Source: Dysidea avara (taxonomy: Eukaryota; Porifera; Demospongiae; Dictyoceratida; Dysideidae). Taken from it: a DNA stretch of 64,000 nt. Position 1 is the first letter of the stretch; every line of letters begins with the position of its first letter. The notes under the pieces are model-generated. The model did no database searches. It had not been told where the DNA came from and worked only from the letters and a program-made list of their open reading frames with translations. The translations under genes and the position numbers were made by a program. The stretch spans positions 12,847,280-12,911,279 of the forward strand of contig NC_089280.1 of assembly GCF_963678975.1 (NCBI RefSeq), given 5' to 3'. Below are positions 39,751 to 54,094 of this stretch, in pieces.

Positions 39751-39930
39751 TCAAGAGGTTTACAAAATACTTCAACTCTAACAGAACTTAACATTTCAAA
39801 CCGGCAACAATATTGGTGTTGAAGCAGCAGATGATATTGCAACTGTTTTATCTCATAACACTAAACTACAGCAGTTAGGTCTAGTTGGAAATAGTTTACA
39901 AACAGAAGGTGCTATTAAGATATCAAGAGG
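39751..39930 (+). pseudogene. LRR array fragment with a 4 bp frameshift
   Basis: It continues the unit interrupted at 39281. At about 39803 four extra bases (CGGC-type) sit in what is AACAACAATATT elsewhere in the array and shift the frame. It ends at TCAAGAGG (39923-39930), which is duplicated at 47165-47172 by the next insertion. Confidence 0.85.
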
Positions 39931-40194
39931 CAGCGGCGGATGAAGTAGTTGATATGAGGGGGGGGGCTGCACAGGAGATACTAGCACTGTATACGGAATG
40001 GACGCTGTCCGCGAATCATTTCACTTGGCGGACTGTATACGGGTGTAAACCCGTGCGGTGCCCGCCTAATGGCTTCCTCCACTACGCGGATACAACGCCT
40101 ATACCCGCAAAGCAACTTATTCTACAACGCGGACAAGACGGAAGTAACGGGTAGATAATTATAGTAGCTACAGGCTCCCACAATGATGTATCTA

Positions 40195-40507
40195 CAGGCC
40201 TGCCAACTCTCACGGGTTTACCGTGAGTCTCACGGTTTCACTACCCTGCTCAAGGGCAGCAGATCGAATCTCACGGTTTTTGAGGCCTGCTAACTCTCAC
40301 GGTTTCACTAACCTTCGTTGGATAGAATCTCACGGTTTGTAGCGCGAATGTCACGGATTTCAAGTTTAAAAAGTTGAGACCTTTTTTTTTTTTTTTTTTT
40401 TTTGGTCTCAGCATAGCATCTACCAGTTTTTTTTACTACACACTGCAATACTACAATAAAGGTACAGAAATCTCAAGATTTTTTTACTTTCCAGGTTGGC
40501 AGGCCTG
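40195..40507. mobile_element. Miniature element, CAGGCCTGCCAAC ends
   Basis: The left end CAGGCCTGCCAACTCTCACG is mirrored by ggttggcaggcctg at the right. TATCTA flanks both sides (40189-40194 and 40508-40513). The left half repeats 'ctctcacggttt'. A long T run lies at 40382-40403. Confidence 0.75.
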
Positions 40508-40509
40508 TA

Positions 40510-42649
<2,140 letters not shown>

Positions 42650-42749
42650 GCACATCCACACACCAGGAATATGGCAGGAAACACCAACAAAATAGTTATG
42701 AGAAATTTTGATAGCTCAGATTTCTGAAAACTTTCATGTTTTCAAAGCT

Positions 42750-44515
42750 GCAAACAGTGAGCTGCGTACCCACTGATTTTTCCTGTCTAAAGATGGGACA
42801 TCTTGACAGGACATGCCAACAAAAGATGGGACATCTTGATGGCTGAAAATCATGAGTACAGAGCTATAGCTTGTACCGTTTTGCAACTGCGAACATTGTA
42901 ATAACATTGATAATGATAAACAGCTACGTACCCACTGATTTTTCCTGACTAAAGATGGGACATCTTGACAGGACTTGCCAACAAAAGATGGGACATCTTG
43001 ATGGCTGAAAATCATGAGTACAGAGTTAAAGCTTGTATGGCTTTGAAACTGCGAACACCATAATAACATTGATATTGATAAACAGCTACGTGCTCACTGA
43101 TTTTTCCTGCCTAAAGATGGGACATCTTGACAGGACTTGCCAACAAAAGATGGGACATCTTGATGGCTGAAAATCATGAGTACAGAGCTAAAGCTTGTAC
43201 GGCTTTGAAACTGCGAACACCGTAATAACACTGATATTGATAAACAGCTATGTACCCACTGATTTTTCCTGACTAAAGATAGGACATCTTGACAGGACTT
43301 GCCAACAAAAGATAGGACATCTTGATGGCTGAAAATCATGAGTACAGAGCTATATATAGCTTGTACCGTTTTGCAACTGCGAACATTGTAATAACATTGA
43401 TGTTGATAAACAGCTACGTACCCACTGATTTTTCCTGCCTAAAGATGGGACATCTTGACAAGACTTGCCAACAAAAGATGGGACATCTTGATGGCTGAAA
43501 ATCATGAGTACACAGCCAAAGCTTGTACGGACTTGAAACTGAAAACACCGTAATGACACTGATATTGATAAACAGCTACGTGCTCACTGATTTTTCCTGC
43601 CTAAAGATGGGACATCTTGACAGGACTTGCCAACAAAAGATGGGACATCTTGATGGCTGAAAATCATGAGTACAGAGCTAAAGCTTGTACGGCTTTGAAA
43701 CTGCGAACACCGTAATAACACTGATATTGATAAACAGCTATGTACCCACTGATTTTTCCTGACTAAAGATGGGACATCTTGACAGGACTTGCCAACAAAA
43801 GATGGGACATCTTGATGGCTGAAAATCATGAGTACAGAGCTATAGCTTGTACCGTTTTGCAACTGCGAACATTGTAATAACATTGATATTGATAAACAGC
43901 TATGTACACTGATTTTTCCTGCCTAAAGATGGGACATCTTGACAGGACTTGCCAACAAAAGATGGGACATCTTGATGGCTGAAAATCATGAGTACAGAGC
44001 TATAGCTTGTACCGTTTTGCAACTGCGAACATTGTAATAACATTGATATTGATAAACAGCTATGTACCCACTGATTTTTCCTGCCTAAAGATGGGACATC
44101 TTGACAGGACTTGCCAACAAAAGATGGGACATCTTGATGGCTGAAAATCATGAGTACAGAGCTAAAGCTTGTACGGCTTTTAAACTGTGAACATCGTAAT
44201 GCATTGACATTGATAAACAGCTACGTACCCACTGATTTTTCCTGCCTAAAGATGGGACATCTTGACAGGACTTGCCAACAAAAAGATGGGACATCCTGAT
44301 GGCTGAAAATCATGAGTACAGCGCTAAAGCTTGTACGGCTTTGAAACTGCGAACACCGTAATAACACTGATATTGATAAACAGCTACGTACCCACTTATT
44401 TTTCCTGTCTAAAGATGGGACATCTTGACAGGACTTGCCAACAAAAGATGGGACATCTTGATGGCTGAAAATCATGAGTACAGAGCTAAAGCTTGCAGTT
44501 TATAAAACTGTGAGC
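42750..44515. repeat. Satellite-like tandem array, ~162 bp unit, ~11 copies
   Basis: The phrase cagctacgtacccactgatt recurs near 42757, 42921, 43081, 43242, 43409, 43570, 43734, 43896, 44055, 44216 and 44381. Each unit carries two copies of aaagatgggacatcttga. Because 162 is divisible by three, the minus strand shows open pieces in each unit (MIFSHQDVPSFVGKSCQDVP). They are broken between units by stops and 1-5 bp length changes, so this is unlikely to be a gene. Confidence 0.9.
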
Positions 44516-44519
44516 ATTG

Positions 44520-45030
44520 TAATAACATAAAATGAGATATCTTGAAAGCTAAAAACCATGAGTACAAAGTTAATTTGTATATTGACAGCGATTATCAAAC
44601 ATAGAACGTCTGTCGGGCACCACGCCTTATTATACAGAGTCTCAATTGGATAAACGAGAATCCACTCTAGTAATAACCATTACACAGCAAAATTACAACA
44701 ATAGTGAGCCTACGTAGTGTACTAATAATGTCCTTGTTAACACTTCAACACGACGGCGTGGTCCCTCTCAGGCTCACGTGCGATTCCCTCACGTGAGCTC
44801 TCTTGACTTGGCCTTACAGTCTTTGAAGTGGCCTATTTTCTTCATTGCTTTACAGATACATATATGAAATTACGATGTGGGTTAGGTTTACACCTCTTGA
44901 GTTCACCAAAGACTTAAATACAGGTCGGCTCACCATTTTTTTTGTTCTAGTGAGGGTACGGACAGTATACTATCTAACAGGATATCTCGTCGGATGTGTC
45001 AGTCACTCTGAGGATAGCTACATGTTAGCC
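44520..45030. promoter_or_regulatory. Candidate promoter region with paired CACGTG boxes
   Basis: Two E-boxes (ctcacgtgcg and ctcacgtgag) lie within 25 bp near 44776-44800 in a GC-richer patch. No TATA box was assigned. It lies downstream of the minus-strand ORF at 45032-45535 and upstream of nothing certain. Confidence 0.2.
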
Positions 45031-45031
45031 G

Positions 45032-45535
45032 CTAGCTCAGTACGTCGGTAACGAAGAGACGGTTGTTTCTTCCGTTTATCGTCCAATACTTGAACACAAT
45101 ACAGTAGCAGAATGATAGGTACCACACGAGGTCTAAAGATTGTTCTGGAATTATTTTAACAGATGCGCACCTTTTAACTGGTGGAGGCGTGCGCACAACA
45201 AACCATCTTTGATCATCAAAATCACGTGCGGTTTCTTTTTGACGGAAGTGATTGGATACTGACGCTAAGCAGTCTAACGCAGTCGGATTGTTGAAGAAAA
45301 CTAGGGTTAAACATGGCGCAACATTGGCGCTACTCAATACCAATGATTGCGACGATACTTTCATGGAATTTGGTGGGTTTTCGGGTGCTTGGCAGCTGAG
45401 ACGTAATGGCGCTTGACTGAGCAGATCTAGATGTGAAGGATACCATCGTGTCAAACACCTCAGATTGTTTTCGCCAATCGATACGGTGAAATACGTATTG
45501 TTTTTAATAACTGTTTTATGTATTATAACAGACAT
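45032..45535 (-). CDS. 167-codon ORF, unknown function
   Basis: The longest non-repetitive frame in the 6.9 kb element starts MSVIIHKTVIKNNTYFTVSI and continues through RCLTRWYPSHLDLLSQAPLR. Composition is protein-like and not low-complexity, but I recognise no family, transmembrane segment or catalytic motif. It could be an exon or the start of a gene transcribed leftward from about 45540, divergent from the plus-strand exons beginning near 45590. It could also be a chance frame in GC-richer promoter DNA, since the opposite strand contains promoter-like sequence. Confidence 0.25.
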   Translation of the reverse strand: MSVIIHKTVIKNNTYFTVSIGENNLRCLTRWYPSHLDLLSQAPLRLSCQAPENPPNSMKVSSQSLVLSSANVAPCLTLVFFNNPTALDCLASVSNHFRQKETARDFDDQRWFVVRTPPPVKRCASVKIIPEQSLDLVWYLSFCYCIVFKYWTINGRNNRLFVTDVLS

Positions 45536-45589
45536 TCCGGGTAGAGAGAACTACCGTCCTAGTCTGCTTTCTTCTGTTAGAACACTAAG

Positions 45590-46500
45590 CTGTGTGATGG
45601 TATGTACTCTTTGGTAAGTATAGTTGTGTTTTGGTTGGTAAGCCATGGCTATTTTGTAGTGTAGTTTATTGGACCGTGCCCTTAGTGGATGATTTCAACC
45701 CAATATCTGCTATGTTGCTGGGATGCAATCGTACCATGGGCTGTTTGGCTGTCGTAAGGATTTTAGTTACCTACTATTCAAATTCATGGTAAGACTTGTT
45801 GTAGTGTAGCTTGATATAATTTAATGTGTTTCTCTGTGTACCAGTTGTCTAGCCAGCTTTCCAACAGTAGTTCAGTGCTATCAAATGATTTTACAGCATT
45901 AGCATCTCAATGGAATTTCCTTGCCACTACTTGCAATAAGCTGTCAAGTACTCAATAACTGAAACACCAGAGACTGTTAACAGAATCCTATGGCATTAAG
46001 CCAGTCTTTGGAAGCCAGATTGTTGCAAGCTGATCGTAGCAGTATGATGACCCCTCTGGCACGTGATGGCAGACATCAACCACAAAACAAACTCTTTACC
46101 TTACCCAGAAACTTCTAATGGATATTCCACTTTCTGCTAACGTCAAAGTCAACTTGTAAACAGTGGTAGCTGATGGACACGTGACTATGGTACGTGCTGA
46201 TAGTGTAACTATTTTCTTTCCATTATGTATAGGCTTTTTCCAGGTGTTGTCGTGTTTGCAACAAAGAACTATTCACACAAGTAGTGTTCACATCTGGTAC
46301 TTTGGCATGTGCTAGGTTAGTGTATAGTAATGTGCAGTTTGTGATACACTGTAATGTATGTTTTTCTTCAGGTTGAACTTGCTTTGCTTCGAACAGTTAT
46401 TCAAGGTACATGTGTAGTGTGTAGCTGCATCATCTTACTTTTGTTATTGACAGAACTGGAACGTTGGAATGCATGGAGCTAAGAATGTTGTGTAAAAGAA
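45590..46500 (+). CDS. Possible spliced short gene near the right end of the 6.9 kb element (coding 3' exons only)
   Basis: Two consecutive introns have good sites. The exon at about 46233-46315 (SRCCRVCNKELFTQVVFTSG) ends at a GTTAGT donor. The exon at about 46373-46407 (LNLLCFEQLFK) lies between TTCTTCAG and GTACATG. The last exon (about 46454 on) reads NWNVGMHGAKNVV and a stop. The frame is continuous over these three exons. Upstream, a possible exon (from about 45844, LSSQLSNSSSVLSNDFTALA) reaches a stop, so the 5' part is broken or misread. The CxxC phrase is too short to name a family. Confidence 0.25.
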
Positions 46501-47164
46501 TGAACAAGACATTTTTATTGTGGAATTTTATGCATTTTAAATTATGCTCTCACGTGACAAAAACTGAATTCATTATCGGACACAGCGGCCCGCGCGTAGG
46601 ATCCTGCGTGACCCTTTAGGCTCATTGGCGGACACCGGATAGGTGCTTACGGAGAACTAGGCGGTTTATTGATGGGACCGTACGGATTTCTTCGCGGGTG
46701 AGACGCGTACATCCGCGTACAAGTGGTCCCAAACGGGGTACTAACAGTAGTCCGCGTACGCCTACGCGGATAACCGCATCTCAACCGTCTGCTCCCACTA
46801 CGCGGTGTCTAATCCCCTTGGTACGTTGTCCGCAATCAAGGTGCGTTATTCCTGTGCTGGGCTGACCCAGACTTATTTCTATAGTTTGGTAAGGTAAGAC
46901 CAAAAAAAAAAAAAAAAAAAGGTCGTAACCAACTGACAAGATCTTTCCACCTCACCAGCTACCATTTCTAGCTGATAAACTACATAAAAATCCTTTTATA
47001 GCTCGCTACACACTGACTACTTTATTAGAGTGACTGCTCTATTAGAGTATCTCGATCTTTATCACGGTTTTCAGCCCCACTCCAAGAAAGATAATTTCGG
47101 TGTGATATCATTCTGAGGGGGGGGCTTTAGCCCCCTAGCCCCCCCCCCCTTTCCGCCGCCTATG

Positions 47165-48006
47165 TCAAGAGGTTTACAAAATACTTCAACTCTAACAGAA
47201 CTTGGCATTTCAAACAACAATATTGGTGTTGAAGCAGCAGATAATATTGCAACTGTTTTATCTCATAACACTAAACTACAGCAGTTAGGTCTAGTTGGAA
47301 ATAGTTTACAAACAGAAGGTGCTATTAAGATCTCAAGAGGTTTACAAAATACTTCAACTCTAACAGTACTTTACATTTCAAGCAACAATATTGGTGTTGA
47401 AGCAGCAGATAATATTGCAACTGTTTTATCTCATAACACTAAACTACAGCAGTTAGGTCTAGTTGGAAATAGTTTACAAACAGAAGGTGCTATTAAGATA
47501 TCAAGAGGTTTACAAAATACTTCAACTCTAACAAAACTTAGCATTTCAAACAACAATATTGGTGTTGAAGCAGCAGATGACATTGCAACTGTTTTATCTC
47601 ATAACACTAAACTACAGCAGTTAGGTCTAGCTGGAAATAGTTTACAAACAGAAGGTGCTATTAAGATATCAAGAGATTTACAAAATACTTCAACTCTAGA
47701 TCTAACAGAACTTTACATTTCAAACAACAATATTGGTGTTGAAGCAGCAGATGATATTGCAACTGTTTTATCTCATAACACTAAACTACAGAAGTTAGGT
47801 CTAACTAGAAATAGTTTACAAACAGAAGGTGCTATTAAGATCTCAAGAGGTTTACAAAATACTTCAACTCTAACAGTACTTAGCATTTCAAACAACAATA
47901 TTGGTGTTGAAGCAGCAGATGATATTGCAACTGTTTTATCTCATAACACTAATATGGGGTGCCGTTTGTATCAAAATTATAACAATATAATAAGTATAAA
48001 AAACTA
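47165..48006 (+). pseudogene. LRR array fragment, ~9 repeats, 3' end replaced by element sequence
   Basis: It resumes the LRR unit after the hAT-like insertion, with the duplicated TCAAGAGG at its start, and stays open to a stop at 48005-48007. The LRRs end at CATAACACTAA (47952). The last ~18 codons derive from the start of the third terminal-repeat copy. One unit carries a six-base insertion (LDLTELYI near 47695). The ATG at 47162 lies in the inserted element and is not a natural start. Confidence 0.85.
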
Positions 48007-49959
48007 GTTTATATATGCTTGCTGTACATGGTTTATACATATGTACATTTTCATAAATAAATAATGACTCTTTTTTAATAAATAATTTACATTATTTAAT
48101 ATATAATGCTCAAATGACAAGATAATGACTAGCATCTTCTGTATTATGTGCCATTTATTGTCCTGTTACACATTTTGGACCAAAACCTGAACTTTGAAAT
48201 GCCATTTGTATCAAAATTTAGGTTTTTAATTACATCGCCAAAAAACAAATGGAAATAATTTTCCTTGATATTGTTTACCCAAATATGTGCAAGATTTCTA
48301 TAGTACTTTTCATTATTTATTAAGGCATGAACATTAGTTGTTAAATCATGAACATTATTTGTTAATCTATGTATTAAATTCTTTACTTAATGTACCGTTA
48401 ATCTTAACAAACCTTGTGATCAAACATCTACAACAGGTTACACAAGATTACATGAGGCTACACAGAGTTACATAAGGCTACACTGGGTTACATTAAAGCT
48501 ACAAAGAGTTACATGAGGCTACACAAAATTACACCATATTGGGTTACATGAGGCTACACTGAGTTACATGAGGCTACACTGAGTTACATGAGGCTACACT
48601 GGGTTACATGAACCTAAACTGTGCTACATGAGGCTACACAAATGTACATAAGCATACATAGGATTACATGAGGTTACACAGAGGTTATACATAGGGTTAC
48701 ATGAAACTACACAGGCTCACACGATGTTACACAGGGTTACATGAGGCTACAAAGGGTTTAGGGTTACATGAGGCTACACAGAGTTACACAAGGCTATACA
48801 TTGGGTTACTTGAGGTTACATGACACTACATAGAGTTACATGAGGCTACACAAGGTTGCATATGAGACTGACAGAGTTGCATGATGCTACAAAGGGTTAC
48901 ATGAGGCTACACTAGGTTACATGAGGCTACATAAGGTTACACGAGGTTACACAAGGTTGCATGAGACTGACATAGTTACATGAGGCTACAAAGGGTTAAA
49001 TGAGTTGCACAGAGTTACATGATGTTACATTGGGTTACATGAGGCTATGCAGCCTCACGTAACCTTTTGTAAACCCAATGTAGCATCAGGTAACTCTGTG
49101 CAGCCTCTTGTAACTCTTTGTAGGCTCATGTAACTCAGTGTAGTCTCATTTAACCCTGTGTAGCCTCGTGTAACCCTGTGTATTGCCTCATATAATGCTG
49201 TGTAGCCTCATGTAACCCTGTGTATTGCCTCATGTAACTCTGTGTATATACCCTAATGTAACCCAATGTCTCCTTGTGTAACCATATCATGTCTAGCCTC
49301 ATGTAACCCAATGTAGCCTCATGTAACTCTATGCAGCCTCATGTAACCCTTTGTAGCCTCATGTAGCCTCATGCAACCCAATGTAGCCTCATGTAAGTTA
49401 CATGAGGCTACATTGGGTTGCATGAGGCTACTTACATGAGGCTACATTGGGTTGCATGAGGCTACATGAGGCTACAAAGGGTTACGTGAGGCTGCACAGA
49501 GTTACATGGGGCTACAAAGAGTTACATGAGGCAATACACAGGGTTACATGAGACTACACAGAGTTACATGAGGAAATACAAAGGGTTACATGAAGCTACA
49601 CTTGGTTACATGAGACTACACAGGGCTACATGAAGTTACATCAGGGTACAGAGGGATAATTATACAGGTTACATGAGGCTTCACCAAATTACATGTGGTT
49701 ACATTAGGTTATATACAGCTTTACATGAGAATACATAGGGTTACATGAGGCTACACAGAGTTACATGAGAATACATTGCATTACATTCGGCTAGGAGGCT
49801 ACAAAGGATTGCAACACAGGTTACATTGAAGGCTAAACTGTTGATGCACACATTAGGCTACACAGGGTTACAACATGGTTACACGAAGCTACACAGCATT
49901 ACACAGGGTTACATTAGGATACACGAGGCTATTGTTACACACGGAGTTCCTGGTTATAT

Positions 49960-50142
49960 GTGACCGGATTTGCGAAAAGGGGTATTCCACACACATCCAA
50001 TTTACTAACTTTGACAATTAATAACTTATAAAATTGGAAAAAGATACTGACTTGAAATTTGGTCGGTAGTGAGTACCAACATAGCCCTCAGGTTCAGAGA
50101 ATTGGATGTGTGTGGAAGACTCCTTTTTGCACATCCAGTCAC
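49960..50142. mobile_element. Small GTGACCGGATTTGCGAAAA element, copy A
   Basis: Left end GTGACCGGATTTGCGAAAAG; right end reads ctttttgcacatccagtcac. It is inserted in the minisatellite directly beside copy B. The 61-codon minus-strand frame over it is a shadow. Confidence 0.6.
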
Positions 50143-50146
50143 ATCT

Positions 50147-50352
50147 GTGACCAGGTTTGCAAAAGAGGTATTCCACACACTTCCAGTTTACCAACTTTGA
50201 CAATTTATAACTTCAGCTGAGAAAAAGCTAGTTACTTGAATTTTGCTCAGTAGGGCCCAGCATGGATTAATGGTTAGCAAGAAGTTCAGGCTTATATGTG
50301 ATCTTCACAGTTCATAGTATTGGATGTGTGTGGAAGATCCATTTTCAATCAC
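50147..50352. mobile_element. Small GTGACCAGGTTTGCAAAAG element, copy B
   Basis: Left end GTGACCAGGTTTGCAAAAGA; right end ccattttcaatcac. It belongs to the same family as copy A in the same orientation, separated from it by ATCT and followed by ATGT, so the 4 bp targets are imperfect. Confidence 0.55.
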
Positions 50353-50489
50353 ATGTGAAGCTACACGAGGTTACATGATGATACAAAGGGTTAAATGGCT
50401 ACATGAGGATGCACTGGGTTACATGAAGCTACACAGTGTTACATGAAGCTACACAGGGTTACATGAGGCTACACAGGGTTACATGGGGA

Positions 50490-51355
50490 TATATACACTC
50501 AGTTACACACTGTTAAAAGTGATGTGTTGAAATAACACCAAAACCAGGTGTAATTTGACGGTACCAAATATAACACCACCTTCTGGTGCCATATTAACCA
50601 ACACATAGATGGTGCTAAAACAACATGATGATTTGGGTTGAATTTACAAGGTTTGGTTGAATTGACACTTTTAAAAATGTAATAATAGCACTCTAAAATG
50701 TAATAGTAGCATCTGTTACAACTGAGTTCTATGTCAGTTCTATATAGTTGAGTTCTTAATTCATCATATCATCTTCAAATATCCAGGCAGTGATCTCTAG
50801 TGCAAAAAGACAAAGACACTGGCTTCTTTCACTCTTGATCCTGATATCCTCATATCTGAAGGTTCTCCTCCATCTAGATCTTTTGAATGCTGTTCAGGTG
50901 GCTGCCATTGAAGTAACTATGCCACTACCAAGTGATTGGAATAGTCTTGAAATAGCTATATAAAAGGTAAGCAATTACAAAACAGTATGTGTATGTTCTT
51001 ACTACATACCATGTTCACTGTCACATGTTATCAGCACAAAGTCTTTCTTCCACCTCAAATTTAAAAAAATATCAAATAAAGGTATGGCTAATATTATGAA
51101 TTGTTTAACATACTTGTTGTCTTACTGTAGCATTTGTTCAGCTGAATCAGACATGCCCGTTTATCTAAAGATCAGAGCAATTACATACAAACAATAAAAT
51201 TGTTGTATGCATACCTGAAAAAGAGACTGCCACTTTTTCATTGCACATAATCAGTTTGCACTTCTGTGACCTATAGCAAGAGAAGCATAATATTTAATAT
51301 GTTGCTACTACAGACCAGAAGCTAAGTTGGCTGTGCCTTTGACTATTGATGCATG
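50490..51355. other. Non-coding, one miniature-element end
   Basis: CACTGTTAAAAGTGATGTG near 50507 matches a similar end near 56674 (CACTGTTAAAAATGAAGTG). Each is followed by paired 'aacacc' or 'tagcacc' phrases. The right ends could not be placed. No gene was recognised. Confidence 0.35.
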
Positions 51356-51360
51356 TTTAT

Positions 51361-51975
51361 TAGAGTTGCACCGATAATCGGTTGAATTATCGGTAACAAC
51401 CGATATTAGCTAATTTTACAAGTATCGGTATCGGCTACGAAGCGGAATAACTTGCCGGTTAACCGAAACCCACAATCAATCGTTAAGTTGACGACAATGA
51501 ACAGGTGAAAGTAAAGAAGGTGGTGAATGTAGCAGTAAGTGGTTTGTTGTAACTGTTTTGTAACTATTTGAGTTTGTTTGTTTGCACAAATGTGGTTGCA
51601 AGGCTATAGTAGGCTGTGTATATTTATCGGCCGCCCACGCAATTAGTTGATCACTCTTCACAAAGAGTCTGTAGTCCCACTAAAACACTGTTTGATTAGC
51701 TGTTTTATAACTACTTGGCTTCCTTTTCCATGAAAGGAGATAGTAGCAAAACTGTGTAAAACATTGTAAAAGTCGGCCGCCCACGTAATTAATTACATTG
51801 ATTACATTATCATTACAAATGCAGTTTATACGCATAAACTTTAGGTGATTTTCTGCTCCTCCTCCTCTGTTCTGAAGAAATGAAGAATATCGGTAAATAT
51901 CGGCATATCGGTTACAGGAATAGGCAAATAATCGGTATCGGCAAATGTGAAAAAATGCATATCGGTGCAACTCTA
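51361..51975. mobile_element. hAT-like element, TAGAGTTGCACCGATA ends
   Basis: The 16 bp terminal inverted repeats TAGAGTTGCACCGATA are perfect, with exact 8 bp target duplication ATGTTTAT (51353-51360 and 51976-51983). Subterminal 'atcggta' motifs cluster at both ends. No transposase frame. Confidence 0.88.
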
Positions 51976-51984
51976 ATGTTTATA

Positions 51985-53360
51985 TAGTAGTCTACAATAA
52001 GCTTTCTCAATGGTCGTTGAAGTTTAATATCAAATGATTTCTAGACGATACATATAACTGAAACACAGCAGAACAATGGTGATACTGTACAGATACACCC
52101 ACAAAAATCCTACAATACCCTCTTTGGCTATTAACACAAGATCCCACACATTTACACTGGTTTTATCCATGGTTACTTACATGAAACTGTTGCCAAGTAG
52201 TTAGCTTCTTTCACTTCACAAGTGACATGAACTACATCTGTCCACATCATGATTCATGTCCCTAGTCCTATATCAATGACTTTATCTGACGGAGACATTA
52301 TCTGCAAGTGACATTTTACTCTTGTACAGAGGACTATGTGTACAAAAAATATATGTTTATATACTCTAAATATAATAGAGTACTTACAGCAGGAAGATGC
52401 AAGTTTTCAGACTCCACGCAGTAGCCACTGTAAATGGAAAAATTGCAGGGTCTTCTGTCTTTATTAGCACTGACATAACAGGCAACACTAACACTCATCA
52501 CAAACTATAACGCACACAACTAAGATAAACCATATGTATAAATTATTGTCAATAAAAGGCAATCCACAATTCTCCAGCATAACTCAAGCAACCATGCAAG
52601 TTTTTTGGTAGCAGCAGTGTAGTAGTAGTAGCAGCAGCAGTAGCTATGCTTATCTTTGAACATCGGATTCCACATCAGATGAATTCCGCATAATTATTAG
52701 TTCAATTTTAGTAGCTGATGCTGGCACATTCATTCATAGATCTAAAAACATCAGGAACACAGAGAGAGAGTCAGCATGTATGTACAAACAATATGAATTC
52801 TCTTTACCTGTATATGTGATAGTGTCACTATACACAGTGCAGTTCCCAACCTCTTGTACAATGACCTATAGTAAGAAAAGCATAAGGAACTACAGACCAA
52901 AAGCTATAATAGCGTATACGGTACCTTTTGACTTATGGTTCTGATGAGTATTGTAGCCTTCAATAAACTAGCTTTCTCCAATGGACAGTTAATATCAAAC
53001 AATTCTATTATAAACACAGCATGCATAACAATGAGAATATGTACAGATACAGCCACAAGCCACAAAAATCCCACACCACCAAGATCCCACATATTTACAC
53101 TGGTTTTATCATGGTTACTTACATGAAACTGTTGACAAGCAGTTAGTTTCTTTCACAATTATATTGACAAGTGGCATGAACTGCATCTGTCCATATCATG
53201 AGTTGAATTGTAATCACCTTTATCAATAACTTCCATCTGCCAGCAGTATTGCTGTCATGGAGACATAGCTATAGAGACTCGGATGTAGGAGTAATAGGAC
53301 TCTGCGTATGCATAAATAATTATTTGTTATATCAATGAAACATACTTACAGGAGCACCCA
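51985..53360. other. Non-coding with an internal segmental duplication
   Basis: A stretch near 52130-52290 (cccacaca...ttacactggttttatcc...acatgaaactgttg) is repeated in diverged form at about 53085-53230, and neighbouring phrases correspond (52000-52110 versus 52960-53060). This indicates an old ~0.9 kb-offset duplication. No gene was recognised. Confidence 0.45.
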
Positions 53361-53364
53361 GATG

Positions 53365-54090
53365 TAAGGCCACTACAATGAGATAACTTGTTTCTCATCA
53401 ACTTCTCATAGAGTAACACATGCGGGCAGGCGGGTTATCTCATTATTGCACAAGCCATAGCATATTTGTACAAAACCAGTATAATAATCCTTTATTTTTA
53501 GGCTATTGGCAGGATGCACACCAAGCACTGGTACACACTGAGGGTAAAATTCCAAGTGCACATAAACTTCAACTTCAGTAACAGAGCATTCAAGTCCTTT
53601 GCAAAAGTTCCACCAGTCTTGGAGTCATGTACCATGCAGCAGCAGACAGCAGCAGTCTTAGCACATGTAGGCTGGTCAGTCTTATTAGGGGGAGGGGCTG
53701 TGTAAGCTTGTGGCAGAAGTAGCAACACTAAAGCTACTATGTCTCTTAGATATGATGGCCCTGCACATAGGGCATGCAGGTCACGATACCAATGCTAGTG
53801 TATGGTCTAATGTACACTGTAGCACTCACTGTTGATGCCTTGGTGGTTGTTGATGCTCCAGAAAGCTCTCTAATCAACACAGAAGTAAAAAACACTCATA
53901 AATGGTGTCTGTATCTCAATGGGATTGCAGTTTTTCATGGAAATAGTACTTTTCTACGTGATAAACCCACTACCACAACACTCAAAAAAGCCATGCTGCC
54001 ATCTCGTGCAATAATGAGTGCGCATGGGCAAAAGAAAATTTTGGTGCGGGCGGTTGATGAGAAACAAGTAATCTCATTGTAGTGGCCTAA
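53365..54090. mobile_element. Inverted-repeat element, TAAGGCCACTACAATGAGAT ends
   Basis: The left end TAAGGCCACTACAATGAGAT and the reverse complement of the right end, TTAGGCCACTACAATGAGAT, continue alike through ACTTGTTTCTCATC (about 33 bp). A gcgggcaggcggg run lies just inside the left end, as in the relative at 18611. No target duplication was identified. A 102-codon frame inside (53774-54082) has no family resemblance. Confidence 0.65.
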
Positions 54091-54094
54091 AGGA

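Larger units (their letters stand above)
47953..50490 (+). mobile_element. Third copy of the terminal repeat plus its orientation-switching minisatellite
   Basis: It starts with TATGGGGTGCCGTTTGTATC and follows the left terminal repeat to about 48500. It then continues in minisatellite that aligns with 9543-11600 of the first copy, without the nested 7.0 kb element: the same order of forward, reverse (49050-49395) and forward blocks and shared odd variants such as 'aaactgtgctacatgagg'. No inverted partner end is visible before base 64000, so its right end, if any, is outside the window. The insertion point in the LRR unit differs from that at 1716. Confidence 0.7.

Noticed and set aside
39885-40154. 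89-codon frame starting in the LRR fragment
   Set aside because: It is out of phase with the LRR codons and crosses the hAT-like and CACTA-like insertion boundaries, so it is a chance frame.
42734-44475. Minus-strand repeated ORFs (MIFSHQDVPSFVGK...) as a gene family
   Set aside because: They are separate short frames created by a 162 bp satellite and are broken by stops and small length changes between units.
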